Source: Saccopteryx bilineata
Taxonomy: Eukaryota; Chordata; Mammalia; Chiroptera; Emballonuridae
NCBI RefSeq assembly: GCF_036850765.1
Contig: NC_089492.1
Coordinates: 100,831,022 to 100,895,021, forward strand
DNA length: 64,000 nucleotides
Direction of reading: 5' to 3'
Under the pieces are notes generated by a model. That model did no database searches. It was not told the DNA's origin and was given only the letters and a program-made list of their open reading frames with translations. Positions 50,220 through 62,769 of the stretch are shown here, in pieces. The number at the start of each line of letters is the position of its first letter. Within the stretch, counting starts at the first letter, position 1. Both the position numbers and the translations under genes were made by a program.

Positions 50220-50573
50220 TTTTTTTTTTAATTTTAGTGAGAGGAGAGGAGTCAGAGAGACAGACTCCCACATGCACCCTAACTGGGATCTACCCGGCAA
50301 GCTACTAGGGGGGCTGTTGCTCCATTGAAACCAGAGCCATTTTTTTAGTGCCTGAGGCATAGGCCAAGGTGCCATCCTCAGCACCCAAGGCCAGCTCTCT
50401 TGAGCCAGTTGAGCCATGGCTGCAGGAGAAGGAGGAGAGAGAGATAGAGAGAGAAAGGGAAAAAGTGGAGAAGCAGATGGTCAGTTCTCCTCTGTGCCCT
50501 GACCGGGAATAGAACCTGGGACTTCCACATGCTGGGCTGATGCTCTACCTCTGAGCCAACCAGCCAGGCCCTC
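50220..50573 (-). mobile_element. Type A tRNA-SINE, diverged
   Basis: Minus orientation with T-run, CACATGCACCCTAACTGGGA and head complement GAGCCAACCAGCCAGGCCC. No TSD seen. Confidence 0.82.
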
Positions 50574-51349
50574 AATATCTTTAATATTGAAAGTTAGCAC
50601 AAGACAGGAAATATTTTTGGTGTCTGCCATCCTATTTTGATATATTGCATTCTTTTGTATATGAAAACACTGCAGAGCTACCTAATTAAAATTATGGTGT
50701 TATTGCAGAAAAACACTTGTAAATCAATATTTTAGAATGGAGAGTTTAGAAAGATAAATATATGTAATTTATCGTAGAGTGAAGATAGAATTTAGTGTGA
50801 GAGGAAAGGATGGACATATATATATATATCCATTCATATATATATAGTATTGGGACCACTGACTAGCAATTTAGAAAAAATAAAGCGGAATTTCTCCTTT
50901 ATATTATCTACCAAAATAAATTTAAGATGGATTATATATTTAATTAAAAATTTCTAACACTCCTAGATAGCTCAGATGAATCATTTTACAATATTGAAAT
51001 AGAAATGCCCTTCTAAGTGTTACCCAAGCTTCGTGAACTTAAAGATGTATAGGTGAACTACATAAAGACTTCAAGTCATTTTATTAAAAATATATCAAAA
51101 TAGTTGAAAGACAAGTGACAAGCTGGTAATTATTATTTTTGACATATATACAGACAAAGATGCATTTTTTTAAATTCTATAAAGTGTTCCTACAAAGCAA
51201 TAGCAAAAACAGATTGGAAAACTATCAAACAAAATGTAGACACAAATTAGGAAAAGATATTTACAAAGGAAATACCAGTGCTCTATAAACACATGAAATG
51301 ATTATTTTACTAATAATGAAGCAAAGAAATACAATTAAAGCCGAGATAT

Positions 51350-51545
51350 ATTTCCCTGGCCAGGTAGCTCAGTTGGTTAGAGCATTGTCCTGATAAGTCA
51401 GGGTAGCGGGTTGCACCCCCAGGTCAGGGCACATACAAAAATCAACCAATGAAGAAATAAATATGTTGCATAAATATGTGGCACAGCAAATCAATGTTTC
51501 TTTTTTTCTTTCTCTCTTCCTTTCTCTCTAAATCAATCAATGACA
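51350..51545 (+). mobile_element. Type D tRNA-SINE
   Basis: Head CCCTGGCCAGGTAGCTCAGT, GTCAGGGCACATACAAAAAT and a CT-rich end with AATCAATCAATGAC. Confidence 0.88.
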
Positions 51546-51559
51546 AAAATACAAATATT

Positions 51560-52579
51560 TTTTATAGTTTTATTTAAACAATTAATTTTCATGAGGTGAC
51601 GTTGGTCAACTAGAGCACATAGATTTAGAGAAAACATCTCCAGATTATTTTGACATTTGATTATGTTGTATACCCATCACCCAAAGTCAAATCGTCCTCC
51701 GCCACCCTTCATTTTGGTTTTCTTTATGCCCTTCCCCTCCCCCCACCCTTTCCCTCTCCTCCCTTCCCCTCCCCCTGGTAACCACTGCACTATTATCTGT
51801 GTCCATGAGTCTCAATTTTGTGCCCCATTTATGTATGGAATCATAGAGTTCTTAGTTTTTTCTGATTTACTTATTTCACTCATAATGTTATCAAGTAATT
51901 CCAATCAAAATTCCAATGTCATTTTTTTAAAGAAATGGAACAAAAAATCATCAGGTTTATATGGAACCATAAAAAACCCTGAATAGCCAAAGTAATCCTA
52001 AGGGAAAAAAAATGAAGTTGGGGGCATTACAATGCCTGACTTCAAATTATACTATGGAGCCATGATAATCAAAACAGCATGGTATTGGCAGAAAAATAGA
52101 CACTCAGACCAATGGAACAGAATAGAGAGCCTAGAAATAAAACCACATATATATGGTCAAACCATCTTTGATAAAGGGGCCAAAAACACACAATGGAGAA
52201 AAGAAAGCCTCTTCAATAAATGGTGCTGGGAAAGCTGGAGAGCCACATGCGAAAGAATGAAACTCGACTATGGTTTGTCCCCTTATACAAAAATTAATTC
52301 AAAATGGATCAAAGACCTAAACATAAAATCTGAAACAATAAAATACATAGAAGAAAACATAGGTACTAAACTCATGGACGTTGGCCATAGAGACCATTTT
52401 ATGAATTTGACCCCAAAGGCAAGGGAAGTGAAGGCAAAGATAAATGAATGGGACCACATCAGACTAAGAAGCTTCTGGACAGCAAAAGAAACTGTCAACA
52501 AAACAGCCAACTAAATGGGAGATGATATTTTCGAACAACAGTTCAGATAAGGGGCTAATATTCAAAATATATAAAGAAA
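51560..52579 (-). mobile_element. L1 with inverted 5' part (twin-priming-like)
   Basis: 51560-51893 is L1 3' UTR in minus orientation. From about 51893 to 52579 the L1 ORF2 sequence is in plus orientation. The open frame at 52032-52514 has the ORF2p series [47 protein letters not shown] and [19 protein letters not shown]. Opposite orientation of the two halves with an abrupt junction is the signature of twin priming. A 160-codon open frame means moderate age. Confidence 0.75.
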
Positions 52580-52930
52580 TATAAATTTTGTTTTATCAAA
52601 TTGGCAAAGATGAGAGAAGATAATAATCAGTGAGTTGTAGGGAAATGGGCAGGCTTATCTGCTGGATTTTAAAATTGATTCTACTTTTCCAGAGGTAATC
52701 TGGCAATATTATGTTTCATAATTTTGAGTATCCATATCATTTGACTAAAAATGCTTTTTGAAAAAATAATGAAATAAGAATGTGAAGCTAGAATGTACAG
52801 GTATTTATTGTAGCAAAATGAATGACGAAAAAAATATTTAATTTTGGGTGACTGGTTAACTATGGATAATAATTTATGAAATGGAATATATAGCTGTTCA
52901 AGATCTCAAACATTTAAAAAATCACAATAG

Positions 52931-53110
52931 CCTGACCTGTGGTGGCACAGTGGATAAAGCGTTGACCTGGAAATGCTGAGGTTGCCGGTTCGAAAACCTG
53001 GGCTTGCCTGGTCAAGGCACATATGGGAGTTGATGCTTTCCGCTCCTCCCCCCTTCTCTCTCTCCTCTCTAAAATGAATAAATAAAATAAAAAATAAAAA
53101 AAATTAAAAA
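52931..53110 (+). mobile_element. Type C tRNA-SINE with exact TSD
   Basis: Head CCTGACCTGTGGTGGCACAG with A-rich tail. AAAAATCACAATAG ends at 52930 and recurs at 53111-53124. Confidence 0.92.
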
Positions 53111-54402
53111 AAAAATCACAATAGAGAATATGATCTGATTTCTGTAAAATACATATAGCCATTAAATAGGTATGTATATGCGTAGAAATATGTCTTAATA
53201 TTCATAGTTTGGGTATTCAGGTTATTGATGACTATCTTTCTCTTAATACATTTCAGTACTGCTTGACTTTTTTATAGCATGTAGTAGTTTTATATCTGAA
53301 AAAAGCAAAGTTATTTTTATTTTGAATAAAAGTAGTTACACGTTAAGTTCCAGAATGAATACTGATTTGTTTTTGACTGAAAGCTCTGATAAAAATCTCA
53401 AATTGCTTAGGACAGCACTAGAAAAAAAAATGGAGTGATTCATTTTACCAGTGAAAAAATAGAAAGTATTTATTTTTAATTAACACTTTACTCCAAGGAG
53501 CTCATAGCATGTTGGATGTTAATGTATTGTATCTTTTGATACAGTACTTCTATGAGATAAGAAATGAGAGGTCAGATAATTCCAGCCCCATATTAGGTCA
53601 CAAGAGTACAAAGAGGTTTAAAACTCAGTCTAACAGAGTATTGAGCTTGGGTAGAGATAATTTGTAAGTTCTGTTTAAAAAATCAATTTTAAGATTCAGT
53701 GCATATATGGTTAATATGCATGGGTAACAGTCAGCAGCCCGGAGACTATAGGAGTCCCCAGTGCAGGTGGGGAGCAGTGGTAAGCAGGACTGGCTCTGGA
53801 TTTGGCTCTTCTGTAGAGGATCACAATGTATGTGTAGCCTTTGTTGGACTTCTAGAGGGTAGGTCAGATAAGATCTCTAGAGGGTAGGTTAGATCTCTAG
53901 ATGGTAGTTTTACTAGCCCTGTGTCTCCAGTTGTCTGACATTGTAGCTCCATAGTTGTCAGGATGGTTTTTCTTTTGATACAATATTGGGTAAGCATGCC
54001 TCTAAAGTATAAACAGAGCCCTATACATTTGTTTTTACTATTTACCAGCCAAGGAACATTTAGAAGACCTCTCTTTTAAATTCACTTTTAAGATAAAAAA
54101 TTATGGAGTTGGAATGGTTCTTTTTGATAACAGAAAGTGCTGCAATTGTGAGAAAAGACTAAAATAAACCCTATAATCCTTTGTAAATTCATAACATGTG
54201 TTAATGCTAATCAGTGCAATAATACCGGAAGGTAGTTCATGTGTTTGTAATAAACCTGCTGGGTTTTCTCTCCTTTATATATTTGAAGGGCTGTTCCAAA
54301 TTTAGGTGCCTTTAAGTTTTAGCAGAAGGTATAGCAAGTAAGTATTTTGAGCAAATAGTGAGTAGCACTTCTTTCTCTGTCTTTTTAAAAATAGCTACCA
54401 TT

Positions 54403-54814
54403 GGCCCTGGCTGGTTGGCTCAGCGGTAGAGCGGCGGCCTAGCGTGCGGAGGACCCGGGTTCGATTCCCGGCCAGGGCACATAGGAGAAGCGCCCATTTG
54501 CTTCTCCACCCCTCCGCTGTGCTTTCCTCTCTGTCTCTCTCTTCCCCTCCCGCAGCCAAGGCTCCATTGGAGCAAAGATGGCCCGGGCGCTGGGGATGGC
54601 TCTGTGGCCTCTGCCTCAGGCGCTAGAGTGGCTCTGGTCGCAGCATGGCGACGCCCAGGATGGGCAGAGCATCGCCCCCTGGTGGGCAGAGCATCGCCCC
54701 TGGTGGGCGTGCCGGGTGGATCCCGGTCGGGCGCATGCGGGAGTCTGTCTGACTGTCTCTCCCTGTTTCCAGCTTCAGAAAAATGCAAAAAAAAAAAAAA
54801 AGAATAAAAAAAAA
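54403..54814 (+). mobile_element. Type A tRNA-SINE, full-length, exact TSD
   Basis: Best-preserved type A copy: intact A box GGTTGGCTCAGCGGTAGAGC and B box GGTTCGATTCCC. ATAGCTACCATT is at 54391-54402 and 54815-54826. Confidence 0.94.
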
Positions 54815-55389
54815 ATAGCTACCATTATTCATAAAAAGGAAAAATATTGTTAACCAGTGTCACCTCAATAAATTCAATAAAAAGGAAAAAATATATAATG
54901 AAAATAAGTACCATTTCTTTTGCATTCCCGATAGTATTTATCAGGAACTTTGTAAATATTATTACCATTTAATCTGAACAGTTTTGCAAGGTAGTGATAA
55001 CTTTCTCAAAAATTAATATTTAGTAAGTGGTCGCCCAGGAATTTATAACTATTTCACTATATTTTTTGAAGGTAGTATTTTCCCCAAATGGTGAGAAATG
55101 AATTTTAAAAGTTCATGGTGGGAACTGAAACTAAAAGTGGTAACTTGGAGTGCTAGAAAATAACTTTGGCAAATGGATAAGAATTTCGTCCAGTGGATTG
55201 TGTCTCAAAGGAGACTGATTAAAGGTCACTGGGAAATGGGCTCTCTAGGGTTTCTGAAAGGTAGTTGACAATCTAATGGAGTAAGGATTTGGGGAGTGAG
55301 GATGGGGGCAAAAGAGTGCATTTTCTAATAGTCTGAAACCAAATGTGGAGTTTATTTTACTTCAGGGTTTTTTTTTCCATTTTTATAAA

Positions 55390-55724
55390 GTTTTTTTTTT
55401 TCTTTTTACAGAGACAGAGTGAGTCAGAGTGAGGGATAGACAGGGACAGACAGACAGGAACGGAGAGAGATGAGAAGCATCAGTATTTCGTTGCGCATTG
55501 TGACACCTTAGTTCATTGATTGCTTTCTCATATGTGCCTTGACCACGGGCCTTCAGCAGACCGAGTAACCCCTTGCTTGAGCCAGTGACCTTGGGTCCAA
55601 GCTGGTGAGCTTTTTGCTCAAATCAGATGACCTCGCGCTCAAACTGGCAACTTCAGGGTCTCGAACCTGGGTCCTCAGCATCCCAGTCTGACACTCTATC
55701 CACTGCGCCACCGCCTGGTCAGGC
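55390..55724 (-). mobile_element. Type B tRNA-SINE
   Basis: Minus orientation with T-run, GAGACAGAGTGAGTC, repeated CAAGC units and end CACCGCCTGGTCAGGC. TSD not clear. Confidence 0.9.
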
Positions 55725-56520
55725 AAGTACTTCTTTTTGACCATAGTGATATTTAAAAATTATTTACATAAATATGCTACACAAAAAGCTCAAATAAAAG
55801 GATATTCTTTACTTTAACAAAGTAGTTTGGATTGTGGCTAGTCTTTCCACCCAGTACTATGGCCATTTGGACATTTGCGTGGCTTGTGTGTGTTGCATCA
55901 CTGTATGAATGCTGATGTGAACTAAACATTTGATGATTGAATTAATTTAGTGCTGTGTCTATGTACCTCATCTTTTTTATGCTCTCTCCTCTCACCCTTC
56001 ATCCTTCACTCCGAAACCTGCATCTGTGTATTTGTGTTATATCTTCAGGAGGTGGGGACAGCTCTTGGAAGGAATGAGGGTAAGTTTAAGATCATTTTAT
56101 CTGTTATTAGTTGGAAACTGTGGGTATATTTTGTATATTATTTATGCCCACATGCTTATAATCTGCTTGTTCTAGAATGCTGGATCGGGTAGGGTCTTGG
56201 TGGTAAGTTCACTGTCTTAAGCCTTAGTGCCTCCAGATGGATGAAGACTAGACTTCTGTGTCATTGCCGTTTTCCAAGGGTCCCTTAGTTTCTGATTGAA
56301 AGGTGTAATGAAACCTAGACTTAGAGCTTAAGTAAAGTATCATTTTTAATTATATAATTATCAAAGAAAGACAAATAGTATTTTGAATAATCCTGGACTT
56401 TGGTTTTATTTTAATATTTGACAAGTTAGTTAGAATTTAGTGGGGATTGGAATTGAGAAGTAAACCACAACTGCTCTGCTTGTGCTTGTCTCCTGGATTC
56501 TTTCAAAGAAGAATTTAGAG

Positions 56521-56767
56521 GATGTGAGGGTGAGCTGACTGTTTCATCTGTCACCCCATTGATTGCCAGGGTTGATTCGGCTGGTCTGGCTGGCGAGGCG
56601 GGTGTACCCTTCTTCCTGCATCACTCCGCATGTGTCCTTCTCGGCCTTCCTGAAGCTGTGGCTTGCTCCATGGAAGAGGGCAACCTTCCCTGATGAAGGA
56701 GAGGGCCGTTCTTTGGTCAAGGGTATAGAGTAGCTCCCCTGCTAGAACCTCCAAACAAGCTCTCAAG
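56521..56767 (+). pseudogene. 7SK snRNA retropseudogene, 3'-truncated
   Basis: The sequence matches the first ~250 nt of the 331-nt 7SK RNA. It starts GGATGTGAGGG (first G shared with the TSD), continues with CACCCCATTGATTGCCAGGG and GGTTGATTCGGCTGG, and ends with CTAGAACCTCCAAACAAGCT then CTCAAG. It then stops, so the 3' domain and oligo-U terminator are missing. Flanking 12-bp repeats AAGAATTTAGAG (56509-56520) and AAGAAATTAGAG (56768-56779) differ at one base and are target-site duplications, which shows L1-type retrotransposition. There are several substitutions and gaps relative to 7SK. It has no recognisable upstream pol III promoter, so it is presumably dead. In the real gene 7SK scaffolds HEXIM/P-TEFb inhibition. 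Confidence 0.9.
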
Positions 56768-57299
56768 AAGAAATTAGAGTAACAAGAAAGGAGAGATTAA
56801 TTCACACTGTTCTCTTTGATCTTTCTACCTTGAGTCCTACAGATTTGTAGTTTGTATCCTGCAATTTAGCACTTTGTTGTATTTACTATTTGTTAATCTT
56901 TTTCCCCCCTCAAATAAAACTTAACTACCAGATTATAGGCATATCTTAATTTTTATAGAACATATACTATAGGCCCCATAAGTTAATAGAAACTGAATTC
57001 AGAGCACAAACTTGTTTTGCTTAGCTAATTCAATTGAAAAAGAATTGAATTACTGACAAGATTTGGAAATAGGAAAATTCACATAAAATCCTAGCTTTCT
57101 ACTTTCTCTTAGATATAATGATCTAGTGCTTTGAGTCTGAGCTGTTGTGGTAATTATCTGGAGTTGAGCAGGTTCTGCATTTTATGCCCTCACCACTCTA
57201 CTTATGGACATTAGAATTTGCATCCTTTGATACACATTATATATTTGGAGGCATTTAAGGCATGTTTGTCTATGTATATTTTTTAGAGTGTTTAGTTAT

Positions 57300-57478
57300 C
57301 TACTTAAGAGTAAGTTCTGTCCCAGTATGCCAGGGTTGTGTGTTCAATCTCCAGTCAGGGCACGTACAAGAATCAACCAATGAATGCATAAATACGTGGA
57401 ATAACAAGTAAACACTTCTCTCTCTCTCTCCCCCCCCCTTCTTCCGTTTCCTTTTCCTCTCTCCCTATCAAAATCAAT
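57300..57478 (+). mobile_element. Type D tRNA-SINE, head decayed
   Basis: TCCCAGTATGCCAGGGTTGT, CAGTCAGGGCACGTACAAGA and a long CT tract (57417-57461). Confidence 0.82.
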
Positions 57479-58372
57479 TAAAAAATGAGTCAATTCTGAT
57501 TAGTCATTTCATTTATCAAAGCTAATTAAATAAAATACTTGTAAACTTTTGGAGATGACTTTTAATTCAAAAGATTAATCATACATTTTTGGGAAATACT
57601 TATTTCTCATACTAACTGAGAATGGCAACAACTATTAACAAATATTTATATTTAATAGAAAATAAGATGATACAATTTTAAATATTTTTAACTGCCAGTA
57701 CCTTTAATAAAACATATTTTTGAAACAATCATTTTAGTTAAAATTATGAACTATATTAAAAAATGAAATTGAAAAACTAGTTTAGAGCTATGAGAAATTT
57801 TAAGTATTGTGAATATATGTATATGTTTATGTATGTATATGTATATATGTAAAATATGTAGTTAATTTTATCCTTATTTGCCTCTTCTTTATTTATAGAT
57901 TGGAAAAGAAAGAGCAGTCTCAACAAGTGTTTATTAAGTACCTATTATATGCTGTCCTGCATTTTCAATTCTCAAATGATTTTTCAACTTTGACTGAAAA
58001 GGAATAAAACATTCTCTCAACACATGTTGAAGAAACTACTGTATATTAAAATCTGAATGAATATCTCAGTGTCTGATATATCCAGGTACTTGGATGATCT
58101 CTGTGAATTGTCTTAAATCTCACCAGCAAACATTTAAAAGATAATTTAAAATAGCCACATTGCTTCATCAATGAAGGATTCATCCCAATAACAATTTTTG
58201 GAATATTGGCAAGAAAATGGCTTGACTTACTCTAAACTACATTAAAATTAAATTTAATGGCATGAATATTTTACCTTCAGGACATGATTTCATTTGTATA
58301 TTTTTAAGGCTTAAGCTGTTTTCAGTTAAAATTATGTATGTAGACCATCTATTTCATGTTTGTGAAGTCTTT

Positions 58373-58559
58373 AAATTTTTTAAAATTTATTTATTTAGAG
58401 AGTAGAGGGAGAGAGAGAGAGAGAGAAACATCATTTTGTTGTTCTACCTATCCATGCATTCCCTGGTTGATTCTTGTATGTGCCTTGACAGGGGATCGAA
58501 CCCCACAATCTTGGTATATTGGGACGACGCTCTAACCAATGGAGCTACCTGGCCATGTA
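58373..58559 (-). mobile_element. Type D tRNA-SINE with exact 12-bp TSD
   Basis: Minus orientation. TGTGAAGTCTTT is at 58361-58372 and 58560-58571. Confidence 0.9.
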
Positions 58560-60560
58560 TGTGAAGTCTTTTCAAATGCCTTCTGACTTGTTTTAGTCTG
58601 ATCTCTAGGCCTGCTACAAATCTCCCTTCACTATCAACCTGTGGATTCTCTTCATCTTTCTTTTTTGTTGTATCTCCTTTCCTAAGTACTATGGCTTCCT
58701 CTTTGTTTATGCCATCATTTTGGGTGATTACAAACAACAGTAGCTTCCTAAGAAAGTAAGGAAGTAAATTTTTAAGACCTTGTGATACTTCGGTTGGATA
58801 TAAAACAATAGAATTTGAAATATGTAGTTTTTCTTTCTAAATTTTATAGCAATGTGTTATAGATTTGAGTGTTGCAATTGAGAAGTCCAGTGCTGTCCTA
58901 ATTCTTTTTTTTTTTTTTTTTTTTTTCTGAAGCTGGAAATGGGGAGAGATAGACAGACTCCCGCATGCGCCCAACCGGGATCCACCCGGCACACCCACCA
59001 GGGGTGAGGCTCTGCCCACCAGGGGGCGATGCTCTGCCCCTCCGGGGCGTCGCTCTGCTGCGACCAGAGCCACTCTAGCGCCTGGGGCAGAGGCCAAGGA
59101 GCCATCCCCAGCGCCCGGGGCCATCTTTGTTCCAATGGATCCTTGCTGCGGGAGGGGAAGAGAGAGACAGAGAGGAAGGAGAGGGGGAGGGGTGGAGAAG
59201 CAGATGGGCGCTTCTCCTGTGTGCTCTGGCCAGGAATCGAACCCGGGACTTCTGCATGCCAGGCCGACGCTCTACCACTGAGCCAACTGGCCAGGGGCAT
59301 TGTCCTAATTCTTTTTCTTTTTCAATGAAACCTGTTAGTTCTCTCTGGAATTTGAGAGACTCTTCTCTTATTCTCTGTGTTCTAAATTTTATAATATATC
59401 TTCGTGTGGCTCTATTTTCAAACCTTGTATTGGATATTTGGTGGGTACTTTCAGTTTAGAAGTTCATATTTTTCAGTCCTGGGAAATTTTCTTGAATTAC
59501 TTCTTTAGAGACTTCCATCTGTTTTCTGTGTTCCTCTTTGTTTATGCCATTAGTTTGGGTGATTATAAACTCCAGTAGCTTCCTGTTGTTTCTTTCTGGA
59601 ACTTCCATTTTTTCAAATGCTGAACTTTAATTATCTTTTGTCTTTTGTTCTGAGTATTTTTGACTTGTCTTTACTCTCAGAGATATTTCTATAATTTATC
59701 TTGTAACCTTCCTGTTGGATTTTTTTATTTTTTATTTTTTTTTTGCTTTTTAAAGTCTTTTTATTTCTTAGTCTCCCCCACCACCATTGCATTGTTTTCA
59801 TATTTGATTGTTTCTTAGTTTTACTGGAGTTGTTTTCTTTCTTCTCTATTTATTGTCTCTTTCCTTCAAGTTTCTTTTCTGTTTTTCTTTGGCCTTTGTT
59901 TTTTATAATAGAAGTCTTCCTCAAATATCTGGTGATATTTAAGGGTTATGTACTATAAAAATGATTGGATTCTAGCTTGTTATGATATCCTAACTTACTG
60001 AGAATCAGTTTCACTGTGGGATGATCTAGCTGGGCTGTTTCTCGAGGAACCCTGGATGCCCATATGTTTAGGTGTATCTCTGGAGCTGGTCTGTTTCCCA
60101 GAGAAGACTCTTTTGAGTCTGCTTCTTTGGGGAGTGTGTATACCTCAGCTGCTGGCATTTTGGGTTGTGTAGGAAGAAGAATCTCAACATTCAGTTACTC
60201 AGTTATTTTTTTAGAAAAATATTTTATCTTACCCATCAACTGAACTAATGCCCTCCAATCCCAGGACCCTCTCATTTATATTCTTTGTAGACTAGACAGG
60301 ATGACAGTTGTTTGGAGTGAGATATGATTTCAAGGTCTAACTGCTTTGTCAATAGATTTTCAACACATCTTTCTATAGTTAGCCCTTTCTCACCCCCATT
60401 TACAGAGATGTAAGTGACCCCCCTCCCACTGCCTATTTAGGATTCAGCTTTTTGCTGTTATCTTCTTGTGCATTTATGAATCCTCCTTTCATTTTCAAAT
60501 TTAGTTACTTTAGTTTCAAGAAGGGAGTGGAAGCTAATATATAGATCCACTCTAACATCT
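58560..60560. mobile_element. Probable LINE-derived DNA, family not fixed
   Basis: TTCAGTCCTGGGAAATTTTC, TTGAATTACTTCTTTAG and a T-rich body resemble 3' regions of old L1/HAL1 elements. A type A SINE (58910-59300) interrupts it. Confidence 0.4.
58910..59300 (-). mobile_element. Type A tRNA-SINE with exact 16-bp TSD
   Basis: Near-consensus in minus orientation. TGTCCTAATTCTTTTT is at 58894-58909 and 59301-59316. Confidence 0.93.
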
Positions 60561-60729
60561 TTAATCAAAAACACACAATACTCTTACATAAATGCTATAA
60601 CTTAAAAATAGCTTAAAAAATTTAAAACTTTAAGTAAACCATAAATAATTTTTGTCAAATCTATACTAGAAAATATTTCCAGTTTAAATATAGTTAGGTG
60701 AATCACCAAGGCTTTGCATAAGTTTTAGA

Positions 60730-61020
60730 AATTCTTTCCCCCTTTTATTTTTGAATTTTTAGCTTTTAAGAGTTAACTCAATTATCACCTTTTTTATGAT
60801 TTTTTTCTTGACTCTTTCTAAACTACAGCTACAAACATACATCTTATGTTTACCTGTATACTTAAAAAATACACCATTAAAACACATCACATATTATTAT
60901 AATTGTGTCTAAATTACTCACTATACTGTATAAGCTCCTAGAAGCAGGTGTGATTATTTTTCATCTGTGTATGTACATATAGTACCTGGCGTATTGTGAG
61001 TAATCAATAAATGCTTTATG
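60730..61020 (+). mobile_element. L2 LINE 3' end
   Basis: TATAAGCTCCTAGAAGCAGG, ATAGTACCTGGCGTATTG and AGTAATCAATAAATGCTTTA, as in the L2 3' end. Left limit approximate. Confidence 0.72.
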
Positions 61021-61820
61021 GATTAGTGAACTTAATATTTAAAAAAACACCATGCTTTAAATAAATAAATTAAGATATTTTATAAAATATTCACTGTACA
61101 AAATAATGTATCATTCTTTTTAATAGCCTATGTCTCTAGTACATTTAAAATTTTATTATACAATATGTGTTTTTCAAGGAACACATTTACAGCAAGTGTC
61201 CCTTTTGCATATTTGTGTATATATACACACATTCTGTATTGTCTTTCTTTAGTAGGGATGTTACTTATATTTAAAAAGAAATAAATGTTCATTTGTTACA
61301 CATTGGTGATGTTTTTTCCTCCAAATATCTTTTGCTGGGAGAGCACTAAGTGGCTCTTCACCTAGCTTGCTGATCAGTGCAATATATTTTAAGCAGCTAA
61401 TTCCAAAATACATTCAAATAGCATTTACTATTCCTTATGAATTTCTATTTCTTTGCTTAAATTTCCCACTCGGACCACCAACAATCCCTTAAGTACTTTT
61501 CCTACCAGCTAATGCTAGCTTTTAAAAATCTACTTAATGTTACTCCTTTCTTTCTCTTTGTTGCCTCTGTCATTTAATATACCTCTATGCCTGCCTGATA
61601 TTGTTCCCTTTCAAGGTCTTTTTATGCTTTCAGGAAGATCTTTCCTACTCTATTTTTCTACTGTCTCTGATGCTTTGATTCTGCTGTTTCTCCATCTCAA
61701 AGAGATTAGTAGAGGGAGGAAGTGAATATTATGGGTGAATTTATTTTAAAGTTATGTACAATATTAAGGAGAAGACAAATGCTGGTGGTTACAAAAACTA
61801 GTGTTCTAAAAACGACTTTG

Positions 61821-62525
61821 AACCCTGGCCGATTGGCTCAGTGGTAGAGCGTCGGGCCTGGTGTGTGGAAGTCCCGGGTTCAATTTTTGGCCAGGGCACA
61901 CATGAGAAGCGCCCATCTGCTTCTCCACCCTTCCCTTTCTCCTTTCTCTCTGTCTCTAACCCAGAGGTCTCCAAACTTTTTACACAGGGGGCCAGTTCAC
62001 TGTTCCTCAGACTGTCGGAGGGCTGGACTATAAAAAAAACTATGAACAAATCCCTATGCACACTGCACATATCTTATTTTAAAGTAAAAAAAAACAAAAC
62101 GTGAACAAATACAATATTTAAAATAAAGAACAAGTAAATTTAAATCAACAAACTGACCAATATTTCAATGGGAACTATGCTCCTCTCACTGACCACCAAT
62201 GAAAGAGGTGCCCCTTCCGGAAGTGTGGTGGGGGCCGGATAAATGGCCTCTGGAGGCCGCATGCAGCTCTTGGGCCGTAGTTTGGGGACCCCTGCTCTAA
62301 CCTATCCTGCAGCCAAGGCTCCATTGGAGCAAAATTGGCCCTGGCGCTGAGGATGGCTTAATGGCCTCTGCCTCAGGCACTAGAAGGGCTCCGGTTGCAA
62401 CAGAGCAACACCCCAGATGGGCAGAGCATCACCCCCTGGTGGGCATGCCAGGTGGGTCCCAGTTGGACGCATGTGGGAATCTGTCTCTCTACCTCTCTGC
62501 TTCTCACTTCAGAAAGATACAAAAT
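61821..62525 (+). mobile_element. Type A tRNA-SINE split by a hAT
   Basis: Left part 61821-61961 has head ACCCTGGCCGATTGGCTCAG and CT-rich middle. Right part resumes at 62303 with CTGCAGCCAAGGCTCCATTG and runs to an A/T-rich tail near 62525. Confidence 0.9.
61962..62294 (+). mobile_element. Short hAT element (family 1), full, exact 8-bp TSD
   Basis: 333 bp from CAGAGGTCTCCAAACTTTTT to TTTGGGGACCCCTG. CTCTAACC is exact at 61954-61961 and 62295-62302. Non-autonomous. Confidence 0.93.
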
Positions 62526-62769
62526 AAATAAATAAAAATGATTTTGATAAAATAGAGTCACTCATGGGGACAGCTATTAAATGGATTTTAATACTATTAA
62601 TATTTAAATAGATTTTAATAGCTTATATTTCATAGATAAGGGGGAAAAGCAGCATTAAAATTTGGCAATTGTTAAAGTTAAATGATGGGTAAATGGGAGT
62701 TCATTATTTTCTAGTCTCTTTATTTTTGTGTATATAAAACCATACAAGGTTTAAAAATAATTAAAATAT

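Larger units (their letters stand above)
50850..53250 (+). mobile_element. Old L1-like element split by later insertions
   Basis: Left part to about 51350 ends ATTAAAGCCGAGATATAT. A matching continuation (TTGGCAAAGATGAGAGAAG) resumes near 52580 and runs to about 53230. Between lie a type D SINE and an L1. The right part also carries a type C SINE. Assignment to L1/HAL1 is by general pattern. Confidence 0.55.

Noticed and set aside
52032..52514. 160-codon frame as a host gene
   Set aside because: It is L1 ORF2p sequence from a truncated, inverted LINE.
54403..54480. tRNA gene-like head with A and B boxes and cloverleaf potential (also at 812, 32900 and others)
   Set aside because: Each is continuous with a ~350-bp SINE body, A-tail and TSD. 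They are SINE heads, not tRNA genes.
56551..56766. 71-codon minus-strand frame
   Set aside because: It is antisense to the 7SK pseudogene, a non-coding RNA relic.
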